Source: JBNRMR01 sp050942895
Lineage (GTDB): Bacteria > Bacillota > Clostridia > Christensenellales > UBA1750
Length of the DNA stretch: 64,000 nucleotides
Assembly (NCBI GenBank): GCA_050942895.1
Contig: JBMNOE010000009.1
Span: 1-64,000, forward strand
Direction: 5' to 3'
The notes beneath the pieces were generated by a model. The model saw only the letters and a program-made list of their open reading frames with translations, did not search any database and was not told the origin of the DNA. Position 1 is the stretch's first letter, and each line of letters opens with the position of its first letter. The position numbers and the translations under genes are program-made. Shown one piece after another: positions 25,467 to 33,964 of the stretch.

Positions 25467-26436
25467 TTCGCCAGCACATGGCGACCCACTCGCCCTTCCT
25501 TCGCACATCCTCACAGATAAACCCCAGGCTTTCAAGAGCCCGGCTCACATCGTCTTCCCTGTCCTTGATTATGCCGGAGCAGATCAGATGTCCGCCCTCT
25601 TTAAGCTTCTTCGGCACATCCGAAGCCAGCATTATTATCACATCCGACACGATATTGGCGAATATCAAATCGACCTTTTCGTCAGAGCTGCCGGAGAGCA
25701 AATCCCCCCGCATGACCACTATATTTTCTTCCATGCCGTTTTGCGCAACATTTTCCCTGGCGCAGTCCACCGCCATCAGGTCGATGTCTATGGCCCTTGC
25801 CCTCTTTGCGCCCAGCAAAATGGCGGCGATTGAAAGTATCGCAGTGCCGCAGCCCACATCGGTCACGATATCGCCCTTTTTCACATACTTTTCAGCCAGC
25901 TCCAGGCACATGGAGGTGGTCTCGTGGGTGCCGGTGCCGAAAGCGCCCCCCGGATCCATGTGGATTATCAGATCACCCTCCCTGGGCGCATAATCCTCCC
26001 ATGAGGGCTTTATGACCAGCCTTTCGCCGACAGGCGTCGGCTTGTAGAACTTCTTCCAGCAGTTGACCCAGTCATTTTCGCCAATCTCATTGCTGCTGAC
26101 GGAAAGAGCCCCCAGATCAATTCCCTCTATCTCCAGCCCCTTCAGCTCAGAAAGCTTTTTGTTTAAGGCGCTTAAATTATCGGCAAAGGAAGCGTCCTGA
26201 CGGAAATAGCCTGTAACCTGCGCCCCCTCGCCCAGCCCATCGTATACGCAGGGATCGATCATATCCCAATAGCCGTCGGGCCTTTGGGCTGAGTCTATAT
26301 CCGCCCGGTCGGATATAGATGCGCCGTAGCTGCCGCAATCCACCAGCGCCTGTGCGACTATCTCCGCGCCCTGGCTGGTGGTTGAAACCGTTAACTCCGT
26401 CCATCTCATATTGCTTTGATCCATCTTGTCTCCCAT
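25459..26436 (-). CDS. prmA: Ribosomal protein L11 methyltransferase
   Basis: A 325-residue methyltransferase that trimethylates ribosomal protein L11. The N-terminal substrate-recognition domain (MRWTELTVSTTSQGAEIVAQAL) is followed by the linker GERLVIKPSW and the SAM domain with IHMDPGGAFGTGTHETTSMCLE and DVGCGTAILSIAAILLGAKRA, plus DLIFANIVSDVI. ATG 26436 has AAAGGTG 8 bases upstream; ATG 26424 is a plausible alternative. It lies 14 bases after dnaJ. Confidence 0.95.
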   Translation of the reverse strand: MGDKMDQSNMRWTELTVSTTSQGAEIVAQALVDCGSYGASISDRADIDSAQRPDGYWDMIDPCVYDGLGEGAQVTGYFRQDASFADNLSALNKKLSELKGLEIEGIDLGALSVSSNEIGENDWVNCWKKFYKPTPVGERLVIKPSWEDYAPREGDLIIHMDPGGAFGTGTHETTSMCLELAEKYVKKGDIVTDVGCGTAILSIAAILLGAKRARAIDIDLMAVDCARENVAQNGMEENIVVMRGDLLSGSSDEKVDLIFANIVSDVIIMLASDVPKKLKEGGHLICSGIIKDREDDVSRALESLGFICEDVRRKGEWVAMCWRNA

Positions 26437-26450
26437 CTTCAGCGCACCTT

Positions 26451-27620
26451 TCAGCGGCCTATGGATTCGCGCATCCTGTCCCAAAGGGATTTGCGCTCCT
26501 CACCCATGGCCTCGTCATATGCCCTTAGCAGATCTTTTTGCTTTCCCGTGAGCTTTTTGGGGATGTTTATAACAACCTTTGCGTAAAGGTCGCCCTTCTG
26601 GGAGGGATTGTTCACATTTGGCATACCCTCGTTCCTAAGGCGTATTATTGTGCCGGGCTGTGTCGCCTCGGATATGTTGTGCTTGGCAAGGCCGTCCAAA
26701 GTTGGCACTTCGATCTCTCCGCCTAAAACCGCCTTTGAATATGGCACAGCCACATCGCAGTGGAGATTATTGCCCTGGCGCTTGAATGTCTTGTGGGGCT
26801 TCACCGTAATATATATCAGCAGATCGCCCTTGGGCCCGCCCTTTCTGCCGTGATCGCCCTGACCTCTGAGTGTCATCACCTGGCCGTCATCAATGCCGGC
26901 TGGAACCTTCACCTCTATCCTGCGGTTTTTCCTCACCCTGCCCTGACCATGACAGTTTTCACAGGGGTTTTCGATGACAGTGCCCTCGCCCCTGCAGGTT
27001 TCGCAGGTTCTGGTGGTGGCCATCTGCCCCAGAATGGTGTTTTGCACCGTGCGCACCTGCCCGGAGCCGCCGCAGGTGGGGCAGGTTTTCGCTTGAGCGC
27101 CCCCTGCCGCGCCGGAGCCGGCGCAGACATCACAGGTTTCCGCCCTGGCGATCGACACCGTCCTTGTGACGCCGGTGGCTGATTCCACAAAAGAAATGCT
27201 CATTTCATGGCGCAAATCGGACCCTCGCTGAGGCCCTGCGCTTCTGGGCCTGCCGCCCTGAGGTGAGCCGCCAAAGAACTGATCGAATATGTCGCCCATA
27301 TCGAAGCCGAAGCCGCCGCCACCGCCGCCGCCAAAGCCACCGAAGCCGCCACCGCCGCCGAAGCCGCCACCGCCGCCGAAGCCGCCTGCGCCCATTGGGC
27401 CGTCGTGTCCATAGCGATCATAAGCAGCCCGCTTTTGATCATCGCTTAAAACCTCGTAGGCCTCATTCACTTCCTTGAACTTTTGCTCGGCCTGGCTGTC
27501 GCCCTGGTTCACGTCAGGGTGATACTGCTTCGCCTTTTGTCTGAAGGCTTTTTTTATCTCGTCTTCGCCTGCGTTTTTGGAAACGCCCAGCACCTCATAA
27601 TAATCTCTTTTATCAGCCAC
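26451..27620 (-). CDS. dnaJ: Chaperone protein DnaJ (type I)
   Basis: A 389-residue Hsp40 with all parts of a type I DnaJ. The J domain (residues 5-70) holds the HPD motif in QYHPDVNQGD. The glycine/phenylalanine region is unusually long and simple: tandem FGGGGG units coded by repeated GCC/CCG-rich triplets at about 27310-27390. Then come four zinc-finger CxxCxGxG-type repeats (CDVCAGSGA, CPTCGGSG, CETCRGEG, CENCHGQG) and the C-terminal substrate-binding domains. In Firmicutes it normally closes hrcA-grpE-dnaK-dnaJ; here it follows hemW directly, 92 bases apart, so its DnaK partner must be encoded elsewhere. Confidence 0.96.
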   Translation of the reverse strand: MADKRDYYEVLGVSKNAGEDEIKKAFRQKAKQYHPDVNQGDSQAEQKFKEVNEAYEVLSDDQKRAAYDRYGHDGPMGAGGFGGGGGFGGGGGFGGFGGGGGGGFGFDMGDIFDQFFGGSPQGGRPRSAGPQRGSDLRHEMSISFVESATGVTRTVSIARAETCDVCAGSGAAGGAQAKTCPTCGGSGQVRTVQNTILGQMATTRTCETCRGEGTVIENPCENCHGQGRVRKNRRIEVKVPAGIDDGQVMTLRGQGDHGRKGGPKGDLLIYITVKPHKTFKRQGNNLHCDVAVPYSKAVLGGEIEVPTLDGLAKHNISEATQPGTIIRLRNEGMPNVNNPSQKGDLYAKVVINIPKKLTGKQKDLLRAYDEAMGEERKSLWDRMRESIGR

Positions 27621-27712
27621 TTACAACACCTCTTATTTCGCTTAAAGCCTGGATTTAGGCCGCAAAAAAGCAAAACATATTCCTTCTATTTTATATTCTA
27701 TACCTTTTGCTG

Positions 27713-28825
27713 TCAACCTTCCAGCAGAAAGAGTATCACGCTGTTTAAAACTTCAAAACCACGCCGGCTGGGCATATACCGCCCCTCCCGCCCTATGAGC
27801 AGCCCTCTTTCGGCCAGCTTTTGCGCCCTATTAAGCTGCTCTGCTGAAAAAACGCTTTTGTGCAGACCCTTTGAAAGGCGCATCCCAAGCATTATCGTTT
27901 CCGCAAGGGCATCATCCACTGAAATTATATTGACTTCGCCCACGGTTTTGCCCGAAAGATATTCCTCCGGCGAGGACGTATTGGCGATTCTCTTGCCTTC
28001 ATCCCTTAAAAACGAATGGGCTGAAATGCCAAGGCCCAGATAATCCCCCCTGAGCCAATAGTTCATATTATGCAGGCATTCGCGGCCCGGCTTCGCAAAA
28101 TTGCTTACCTCATAGCGCAAAAAGCCCCGCTGCTCCAAATGCTGCGCCGCAGCCGCCATCATGTCGCTGCAAGCATCGTCATCAGGCAGCGCGATTTCAC
28201 CCCTGCCGGCCATCCGCTCAAGGGGCGTGTTTTCCTCCAACTGGAGCTGATAGCATGATATATGCTCTGCCCCCAGATCGGCCGCCCTGTCTATGCTCCT
28301 TATCAGGCTTTCTTCCCTCTGGCCGGGAAGGCAGCAGATCAAATCCGCGCTGATGTTTTCAAAGCCCGCCTTATTGGCGGTATCGAACGCTCCGGCCGCC
28401 GCCTTTGAATCATGCGCACGCCCGATGGCGGCAAGCTCCTCGTCGCAAAAGCTCTGCACGCCGATAGAAATCCGGTTTATTCCAAGCCCCAGCCACTGCC
28501 GCGCCTTGTCAAGTGTGATGCTTTCAGGGTTCGCCTCTATTGTTATTTCAGCCTTCTGCCTTAGGGCAAAGCTATCTGAAATGGCCTGCATGAGCACCGC
28601 TATTTGCTCTTTTTCAAGCAGTGACGGCGTTCCCCCGCCAAAAAAGATGGTATCTACAGCCTTTCCTTCAAGCTCTCCCTTCCGAGCGGCCATCTCCGTT
28701 AAAAGGGCGCTTATGTATTCCTCAGCGTTCAGGAAAGCGCCCTCCCCGCAGATAGGAAAGGAAACGAAATCGCAGTAAAGGCATTTCTTTCTGCAAAAGG
28801 GTATGTGGATGTATATGCCCGTCAT
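27713..28825 (-). CDS. hemW: Heme chaperone HemW (radical SAM, HemN-like)
   Basis: A 370-residue radical SAM protein with CRKKCLYCDF near residue 11, which lacks the extra cysteine context of true coproporphyrinogen dehydrogenase HemN. The FFGGGTPSLL, ANPESI and RISIGVQSFCDEELAAIGRAH motifs and the winged-helix C-terminus (GLLIGREGRYMPSRRGFEVLN) identify the HemW branch, shown in E. coli and Lactococcus to bind and deliver heme. It sits 12 bases after lepA, the usual Firmicute order. No heme biosynthesis genes are in the window. Confidence 0.93.
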   Translation of the reverse strand: MTGIYIHIPFCRKKCLYCDFVSFPICGEGAFLNAEEYISALLTEMAARKGELEGKAVDTIFFGGGTPSLLEKEQIAVLMQAISDSFALRQKAEITIEANPESITLDKARQWLGLGINRISIGVQSFCDEELAAIGRAHDSKAAAGAFDTANKAGFENISADLICCLPGQREESLIRSIDRAADLGAEHISCYQLQLEENTPLERMAGRGEIALPDDDACSDMMAAAAQHLEQRGFLRYEVSNFAKPGRECLHNMNYWLRGDYLGLGISAHSFLRDEGKRIANTSSPEEYLSGKTVGEVNIISVDDALAETIMLGMRLSKGLHKSVFSAEQLNRAQKLAERGLLIGREGRYMPSRRGFEVLNSVILFLLEG

Positions 28826-28837
28826 GCTTCTGCCCTG

Positions 28838-30637
28838 TCAATCCGCTTTTAACACGGATATGAACGCCTCGGAGGGCACCGACACCGATCCCACCTGTCT
28901 CATGCGCTTTTTGCCTTCCTTCTGCTTTTCAAGCAGCTTTTTCTTTCGGCTGATATCCCCGCCGTAGCACTTGGCTAAAACGTCCTTGCGCATGGCCCTC
29001 ACCGTTTCCCGGGCGATTATCTTTCCGCCGGTGCAGGCCTGTATCGGTATTTCGAACATCTGCCGGGGGATTACATCCTTTAGCTTTTCGGCTATCGCCC
29101 TTCCCCGCCCGTAGGCTTTGTCCCTGTGGATGATTAACGAAAGGGCGTCGCAGCTCTCGCCGTTTAAAAGTATCTCCAGCTTCACAAGGTTTGACGGCCT
29201 GTAGCCCATCAGCTCATATTCAAATGAGGCGTAGCCCTTTGTGCAGCTCTTCATCCTGTCAAAAAAGTCGTATATGATTTCACCCAGGGGCATTTCGTAG
29301 AGTATCTGCACACGGGTTTCATCCAGATAGTTAAGCTCCCTGTACACCCCCCGCTTTTCCTGGCAAAGCTCCATTATGGCACCCACATATTGAACCGGCG
29401 AAAGTATCCTGGTCTCCACGAAGGGCTCCTCCATTGACTCGATGTTCGAAGGGTCGGGCATGTTGGTGGGGTTGTCAATCCAAAGCACGCTGCCGTCGGT
29501 CATGTTCATCTTATATATGACGCTGGGGGCGGTTGTCACCAGGTCCAGGTCGAACTCCCTTTCAAGGCGCTCCTGGGTCACCTCCATGTGCAGCAGACCC
29601 AAAAAACCGCAGCGGAAGCCCGCGCCCAATGCAACAGAGTATTCCGGCTCGATTGATATGGCGGCGTCATTCAGCTTAAGCCGCTCCAATGAATCCCTAA
29701 GATCCTCGTAGTTGGCGCCGTCGGCGGGGTAAATGCCGCAAAACACCATGGGCTGCACTTCTTTGTAGCCCGGCAGCGGCTCCTTGCAGGGGTTTTCGCT
29801 GTTTGTGATGGTGTCGCCCACCCTTGTGTCGCCCACATCCTTTATGGAAGCGACGATATAGCCCACATCACCGGCGGAAAGGCTGTCAATCTGCACCAGC
29901 GAAGGCGAGAAGACGCCCACCTCGGTCACATCGAACTTGGCGCCCGTTGACATCATCAATATGGGCGTGCCCTTTTTAACGGTGCCGTTTACAATGCGCA
30001 CAAATGAAATCGCACCCTTGTAGTTGTCATAGAAGCAGTCGAATATCAGCGCCTGAAGAGGAGCCTGATCATCTCCCTTGGGGGGCGGCACATCTCTTAC
30101 CACCTTTTCCAGAACATCCTCGATTCCTATGCCCACCTTCGCGGATATGAGGGGCGCATCCTGGGCCTCTATGCCCACGATGTTCTCAATCTCCTCCTTC
30201 ACATGTTCCGGCTGGGCGCTGGGAAGGTCTATCTTGTTTATAACGGGGATTATCTCCAGATTGTTATCCGCCGCCAGATAGACGTTCGCCAGAGTTTGTG
30301 CCTCTATGCCCTGGGACGCATCCACCACCAGAACCGCACCCTCACAGGCGGCCAAAGATCTGGACACCTCGTATGTGAAGTCCACATGGCCGGGGGTGTC
30401 TATGAGGTTCAGTATGTATTCGTTTCCATCCTGAGCCTTGTAGACCATCTTCACCGGATGGGCCTTTATGGTGATGCCGCGTTCACGCTCCAGATCCATG
30501 GAGTCCAGAATCTGCTCTTGCATGTCGCGTATGGCGACAACGCCTGTTTTTTCCAGCAGGCGGTCAGCAAGGGTGGATTTACCATGGTCAATATGCGCGA
30601 TTATGCAAAAATTTCTTATGTTGTCAAGATTTTTCAA
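28838..30637 (-). CDS. lepA: Elongation factor 4 (LepA)
   Basis: A 599-residue ribosomal GTPase. The G domain has AHIDHGKSTLADRLLEKTG, RERGITIKAHPVKM, DTPGHVDFTYEVSRSL and NKIDLP. LepA-specific parts are PGYKEVQPMVFCGIYPADG and the C-terminal RPSNLVKLEILLNGE ... KLKDVIPRQMFEIPIQA ... GGDISRKKKLLEKQKEGKKRM. The start is TTG at 30637 with GGAGGG 6 bases upstream. First gene of the minus-strand block; an upstream promoter lies within 30638-30860 but I could not fix it. Confidence 0.96.
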   Translation of the reverse strand: MKNLDNIRNFCIIAHIDHGKSTLADRLLEKTGVVAIRDMQEQILDSMDLERERGITIKAHPVKMVYKAQDGNEYILNLIDTPGHVDFTYEVSRSLAACEGAVLVVDASQGIEAQTLANVYLAADNNLEIIPVINKIDLPSAQPEHVKEEIENIVGIEAQDAPLISAKVGIGIEDVLEKVVRDVPPPKGDDQAPLQALIFDCFYDNYKGAISFVRIVNGTVKKGTPILMMSTGAKFDVTEVGVFSPSLVQIDSLSAGDVGYIVASIKDVGDTRVGDTITNSENPCKEPLPGYKEVQPMVFCGIYPADGANYEDLRDSLERLKLNDAAISIEPEYSVALGAGFRCGFLGLLHMEVTQERLEREFDLDLVTTAPSVIYKMNMTDGSVLWIDNPTNMPDPSNIESMEEPFVETRILSPVQYVGAIMELCQEKRGVYRELNYLDETRVQILYEMPLGEIIYDFFDRMKSCTKGYASFEYELMGYRPSNLVKLEILLNGESCDALSLIIHRDKAYGRGRAIAEKLKDVIPRQMFEIPIQACTGGKIIARETVRAMRKDVLAKCYGGDISRKKKLLEKQKEGKKRMRQVGSVSVPSEAFISVLKAD

Positions 30638-30861
30638 TAAGTTCCCTCCGTGTCTATGCGCACAAATATTCTATTTTATAATAGCGCAAAAACCCCGAGA
30701 AATCAATCCCCCCGCGCACAGCCAATAAAGAGCATTTCCCATCAAACCGCCTTCCGTCAGCTTTTTATTCCGCGCTTTTCTTTTATCATATTTTATCTTT
30801 TGCAGGCGCCCGGCTCTCTCCCCGGCTATTCCTGTGACTTTTCCCCGTATTTGTCATCTTT

Positions 30862-31885
30862 TCAGCCCTCAGCCTTGCACAATGTGCTTGGCGAAGCGCC
30901 GAAGCTGCGCTTGAAGGCCTTATAGAAGGAATTGCGGGATGTGCAGCCGCATTTTCCGATGATGGTGCGATGGGCATGTCGGTTTTTGTCACCAGCTCCC
31001 AGGCGCTGTTCATGCGCAGGCCCTCCAGATATTTAAAAAAGCTTTTGCCGATCACGATATACACCGCCGTGAAGCCGATCGTCAGGTTGCGCAGCGGGAC
31101 AAGCTCCCCTCATACACGAAGCTGTCAACCTGCACGGTGGCAGTCAGGCCATAGCCCGCGCTGGTGTGGCTTATTGCGGCGAATTTTTTCGATCGCACAT
31201 CGCCATGGCTTAAAATCAGATTGCCTGAATCATCCGAAAGGGTGGCCTTCGAAGATAGCAGCATATCGTCGTATAAAAGCTTATGAACTATATAATCTTT
31301 TTCGATTGTGGCATAGAGCAAATACTGGTTGTTGCTGGCGTTTATGGGCAGGCGTTGGATGAATGCAAGGGCCGCCTGGCTTTTTTCGTTCAGCGTGATG
31401 GCCCGATTTCCCAGCAAGCGGCTGCTGCCTGATAAATCGCCTATAAATTCGAACCAGTGCTCGAAGGATGAGAAGTCGGCGTAGGCAAGGTGCTGCTGGT
31501 AAAAAAGTCCGAGGGTGTGTGGGCGTTTCCGCTGCTTGTCAGCACAATGCTGCTGTTTATAATAAGCCCTGCGCTGATCTGCTCGCCCAGATAGAGATAT
31601 GTGTTCGCCATGGCCTCGCACGACTTTTTAAGCAGGTATACCCTGCGGCTTGAAAGGGGCAGCTTTGTGTTGTCTAATATGGAGTACAAAGACTCTTCAA
31701 ACAATGCCAGGTCCGTGGTTTATATCCGCTCAAGTTTATTTTCAAGCACCAACACCCCGCCCTTGAGCGTCTCCCTACCGGTCTTAATAGCGATTTCCAT
31801 ATAAAGAGAGCGCGCCAGAACAAAATCAAAAGACAAAAAAGGATAGATATACGATGAAGAAGCGCTTGAGCCCGCGGTTGCTCAT
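30862..31885 (-). pseudogene. Remnant of a sensor/AraC-type regulator (YesN-like)
   Basis: Pieces in different frames line up as one protein. ATG 31885 (MSNRGLKRFFIVYLSFFVF, first membrane helix) has GAGGTG upstream; in-frame stops follow at the TGA after FFVF and at the TAA after ENKLERI. Sensor-domain text continues (SLYSILDNTKLPLSSRRVYL; later ALAFIQRLPINASNNQYLLY and YGLTATVQVDSFVYEG), then a second membrane segment (FTAVYIVIGKSFF) runs straight into an AraC helix-turn-helix (YLEGLRMNSAWELVTKTDMPI, then frameshifted GCTSRNSFYKAFKRSFGASPS). The cytoplasmic middle and the first part of the DNA-binding domain are deleted. The intact counterpart at 45116-47383 has about 755 residues. Confidence 0.8.
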
Positions 31886-32148
31886 ATAGCATCACCTCGT
31901 TGAGCGGAGCATGTGGTCACTTAGAGAAACATGCCCTTACAATAATTATATCATAGCCCCGTCCCTTTGCGTACCTTAAGGCCGGCCTCCTCTGCCCTGC
32001 GCTATATTCAAGGCCGCACCGGATTTTCAAACTTTGTTTTGAGCAAATTCAAAGGCTTTTTGAATCAAACAGCTTTTTTGTTTTTCACAGGATGTATTAT
32101 GGCCTCGTCCGGCAGAAGCCGGATGAATTCCATATAGGAGGAGCGTAA

Positions 32149-32488
32149 ATGAACTACCGCAGCCTGCCTAAGATGCTCATTTTGTCCCTACTGGTTGTTG
32201 TTTTGGCGGGATGCTCCGTCAACACCGGCAACACCGCCCGGTACGATCGCGCCCGAGCCTGCAACCACAGCGGCGCCCCAGGCCTTGACCGTCGGCATGG
32301 CCACCAACGCCTCTGTTAAGGACTGGGCCACCAACGAACAGACCCTCTGTATCGAAGAAATCACAGGCATAGACCTGGATTTCATCGACATCGCCAAGAA
32401 TGAATATGTCACCAAGATCGACCTGATGATGGTGGTAAACAAGATCGCCAAAACCTATGGTGAAACTGGTGAAACCTCCCTATGGTGA
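32149..32488 (+). pseudogene. Truncated sugar-type solute-binding lipoprotein
   Basis: ATG 32149 with AGGAGG (32137-32142) begins a clear lipoprotein signal, LSLLVVVLAGC with lipobox LAGC. A frameshift near 32240 moves the reading to a frame giving PATTAAPQALTVGMATN and EEITGIDLDFIDIAKNEY, the start of a solute-binding protein of the LipO/family 1 kind seen intact at 43351-45024. The rest of the protein (about 450 residues) is missing. Together with the following permease remnant it marks a lost ABC importer. Confidence 0.75.
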
Positions 32489-32550
32489 TAAGAAAGGGTA
32501 TTGACGATGCTTTTTACAGAAACGAAAAAAGACCCAATAGTACTCGTGAT

Positions 32551-33368
32551 ATGAAAAACACAAAGAGCGTGAAAAAAAGCTTTCCCCCGACGATGCCCTC
32601 TATTTCGCGTTAATCTATTTTTCAGTCGGCATACTGACGCTTTCGGTGCTCTATCCCGTTTTGTACATGCTTTCCTGCTCATTTTTAAACCCGGCAGCGT
32701 TGTCTGTGGGGAAGGTTGCCTTGTTTCCGGTGGGCTTTTCTTTGAGCGGGTATGAACGTATGCTTTCATACTCCCGCGTATACATAGGCCTTCGCAACAG
32801 CGTGATATATGCTGCCTTCGGCACATTTTAAACGTCATGATAACCATGTTCTGCACCTATTCCATTGCCCGCAAGACGTTGCCTTTCAGAGGGCGCTTCA
32901 CTCTGATATTCTCATTCACGATGCTCTTTATCGGCGGCATGATACCCACATATCCGGTGATGAGGGACTTGAATCTTCTTAACACTCCATGGATAATGAC
33001 GCTGCCCAGATAGACTGCTGCAGCGCCTTCCATTATTTGGGGGAATTCGTCATGCCCTGTCTAAACCTGTGGTGGCCTTGTGTGTGCTTCAGTATGCAGT
33101 CGGCCACTGGCACTCATACTTTAACGCATTCATATATCTTACAAACATGGGGCTTTACCCCCGCAGATTTTTAAAGGGAGGTTTTGGTTTTAAGCCAGAT
33201 AAGCCCGAAGGATTTTATCGACGAGGAACCGCCATGCAGGTTCAAGGCATGGCCGATCTGCTTAAATACGCGCTGATAGTCGTCTCCACCGTACCCATAC
33301 TCTGCGTCTATCCCTTTGTGCAGAAGTATTTTGCAAAAAACATAATGGTCGGTTCTTTGAAGGGCTGA
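32551..33368 (+). pseudogene. Broken carbohydrate ABC permease (LplC/YtcP type)
   Basis: Membrane-protein text is spread over several frames: DALYFALIYFSVGILTLSVL and YPVLYMLSCSFLNPAALSVG to a stop at about 32830; MITMFCTYSIARKTLPFRG through NTPWIMTLP; and AVGHWHSYFNAFIYLTNMGL to VVSTVPILCVYPFVQKYFAK and GSLKG. The end is nearly the same as that of the intact permease at 41438-42313 (VSTVPILLIYPFLQKYFVGG). The EAA-loop region is damaged. It follows the truncated solute-binding gene in the same direction. Confidence 0.85.
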
Positions 33369-33398
33369 TATAATGATAATAGGAGGAGCGCATGCTAT

Positions 33399-33962
33399 AT
33401 GAAATATGAAATTGCGGTGGCTTTCCGCCGCGCCATGACGGGCAGGGCCATAATGCACATATCAGACACCCCCTCCTTCGGCTACGGAGGAATCGAGCGG
33501 CTGCTTCGCGACATGAAGCCGGACCTGCTCATCCACACCGGGGATATGGCGGACGATTTTAAGGCGGGCCGCATACCCGAGCATATACCTTTATACCGCG
33601 AGGCGACGGCGCGGCTGCTTGCCATTATGAAGCGGCATTCAACCGAGCTATGGATCGCCTGCGGCAATAACGACGATATCCCCTGGCTTAGGGCGCAGGA
33701 TGCCCTGCACCTTTTGCCGGCAACGGGAAGCGAGCGCAGCTACTGCGGCCTGCGCCTGTTTTTGCAGCACACGCCCGTCCCTTTTCTGGATCGGGAGCGC
33801 TACGACTTTGCCCTTTACGGCCACGGGTTTACCGACGACCGCCACGATCCAAATGACAACCGCCCCGGCGCTCTTTGCTATTTTAACGGCGTAAAACTGG
33901 CAACTTTGATCGACAGCGCCACGGGGGAGTTTTGCCGTTTACCCTATTTGAAGGAGGAGTGA
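33399..33962 (+). CDS. Small calcineurin-like phosphoesterase (YfcE-like)
   Basis: A 187-residue protein with the compact YfcE/MJ0936 metallophosphoesterase pattern: HISDTPS (first metal ligands), LLIHTGDMADDF, WIACGNNDDIPWL and a C-terminal YDFALYGHGFTDDRH. The final motif is GHGFTD where GHTH would be expected, so one metal ligand position differs from the textbook form. AGGAGGAG stands 11 bases upstream of the ATG. It begins 30 bases after the broken permease and ends 2 bases before the next gene, so it was part of the same operon. The likely role is phosphoester hydrolysis of an imported or processed sugar derivative. Confidence 0.75.
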   Translation: MKYEIAVAFRRAMTGRAIMHISDTPSFGYGGIERLLRDMKPDLLIHTGDMADDFKAGRIPEHIPLYREATARLLAIMKRHSTELWIACGNNDDIPWLRAQDALHLLPATGSERSYCGLRLFLQHTPVPFLDRERYDFALYGHGFTDDRHDPNDNRPGALCYFNGVKLATLIDSATGEFCRLPYLKEE

Positions 33963-33964
33963 AA

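Noticed and set aside
27310..27400. Triplet repeat in dnaJ as a mobile or CRISPR-like repeat
   Set aside because: It encodes the glycine-rich linker expected in DnaJ, stays in frame and has no spacers.
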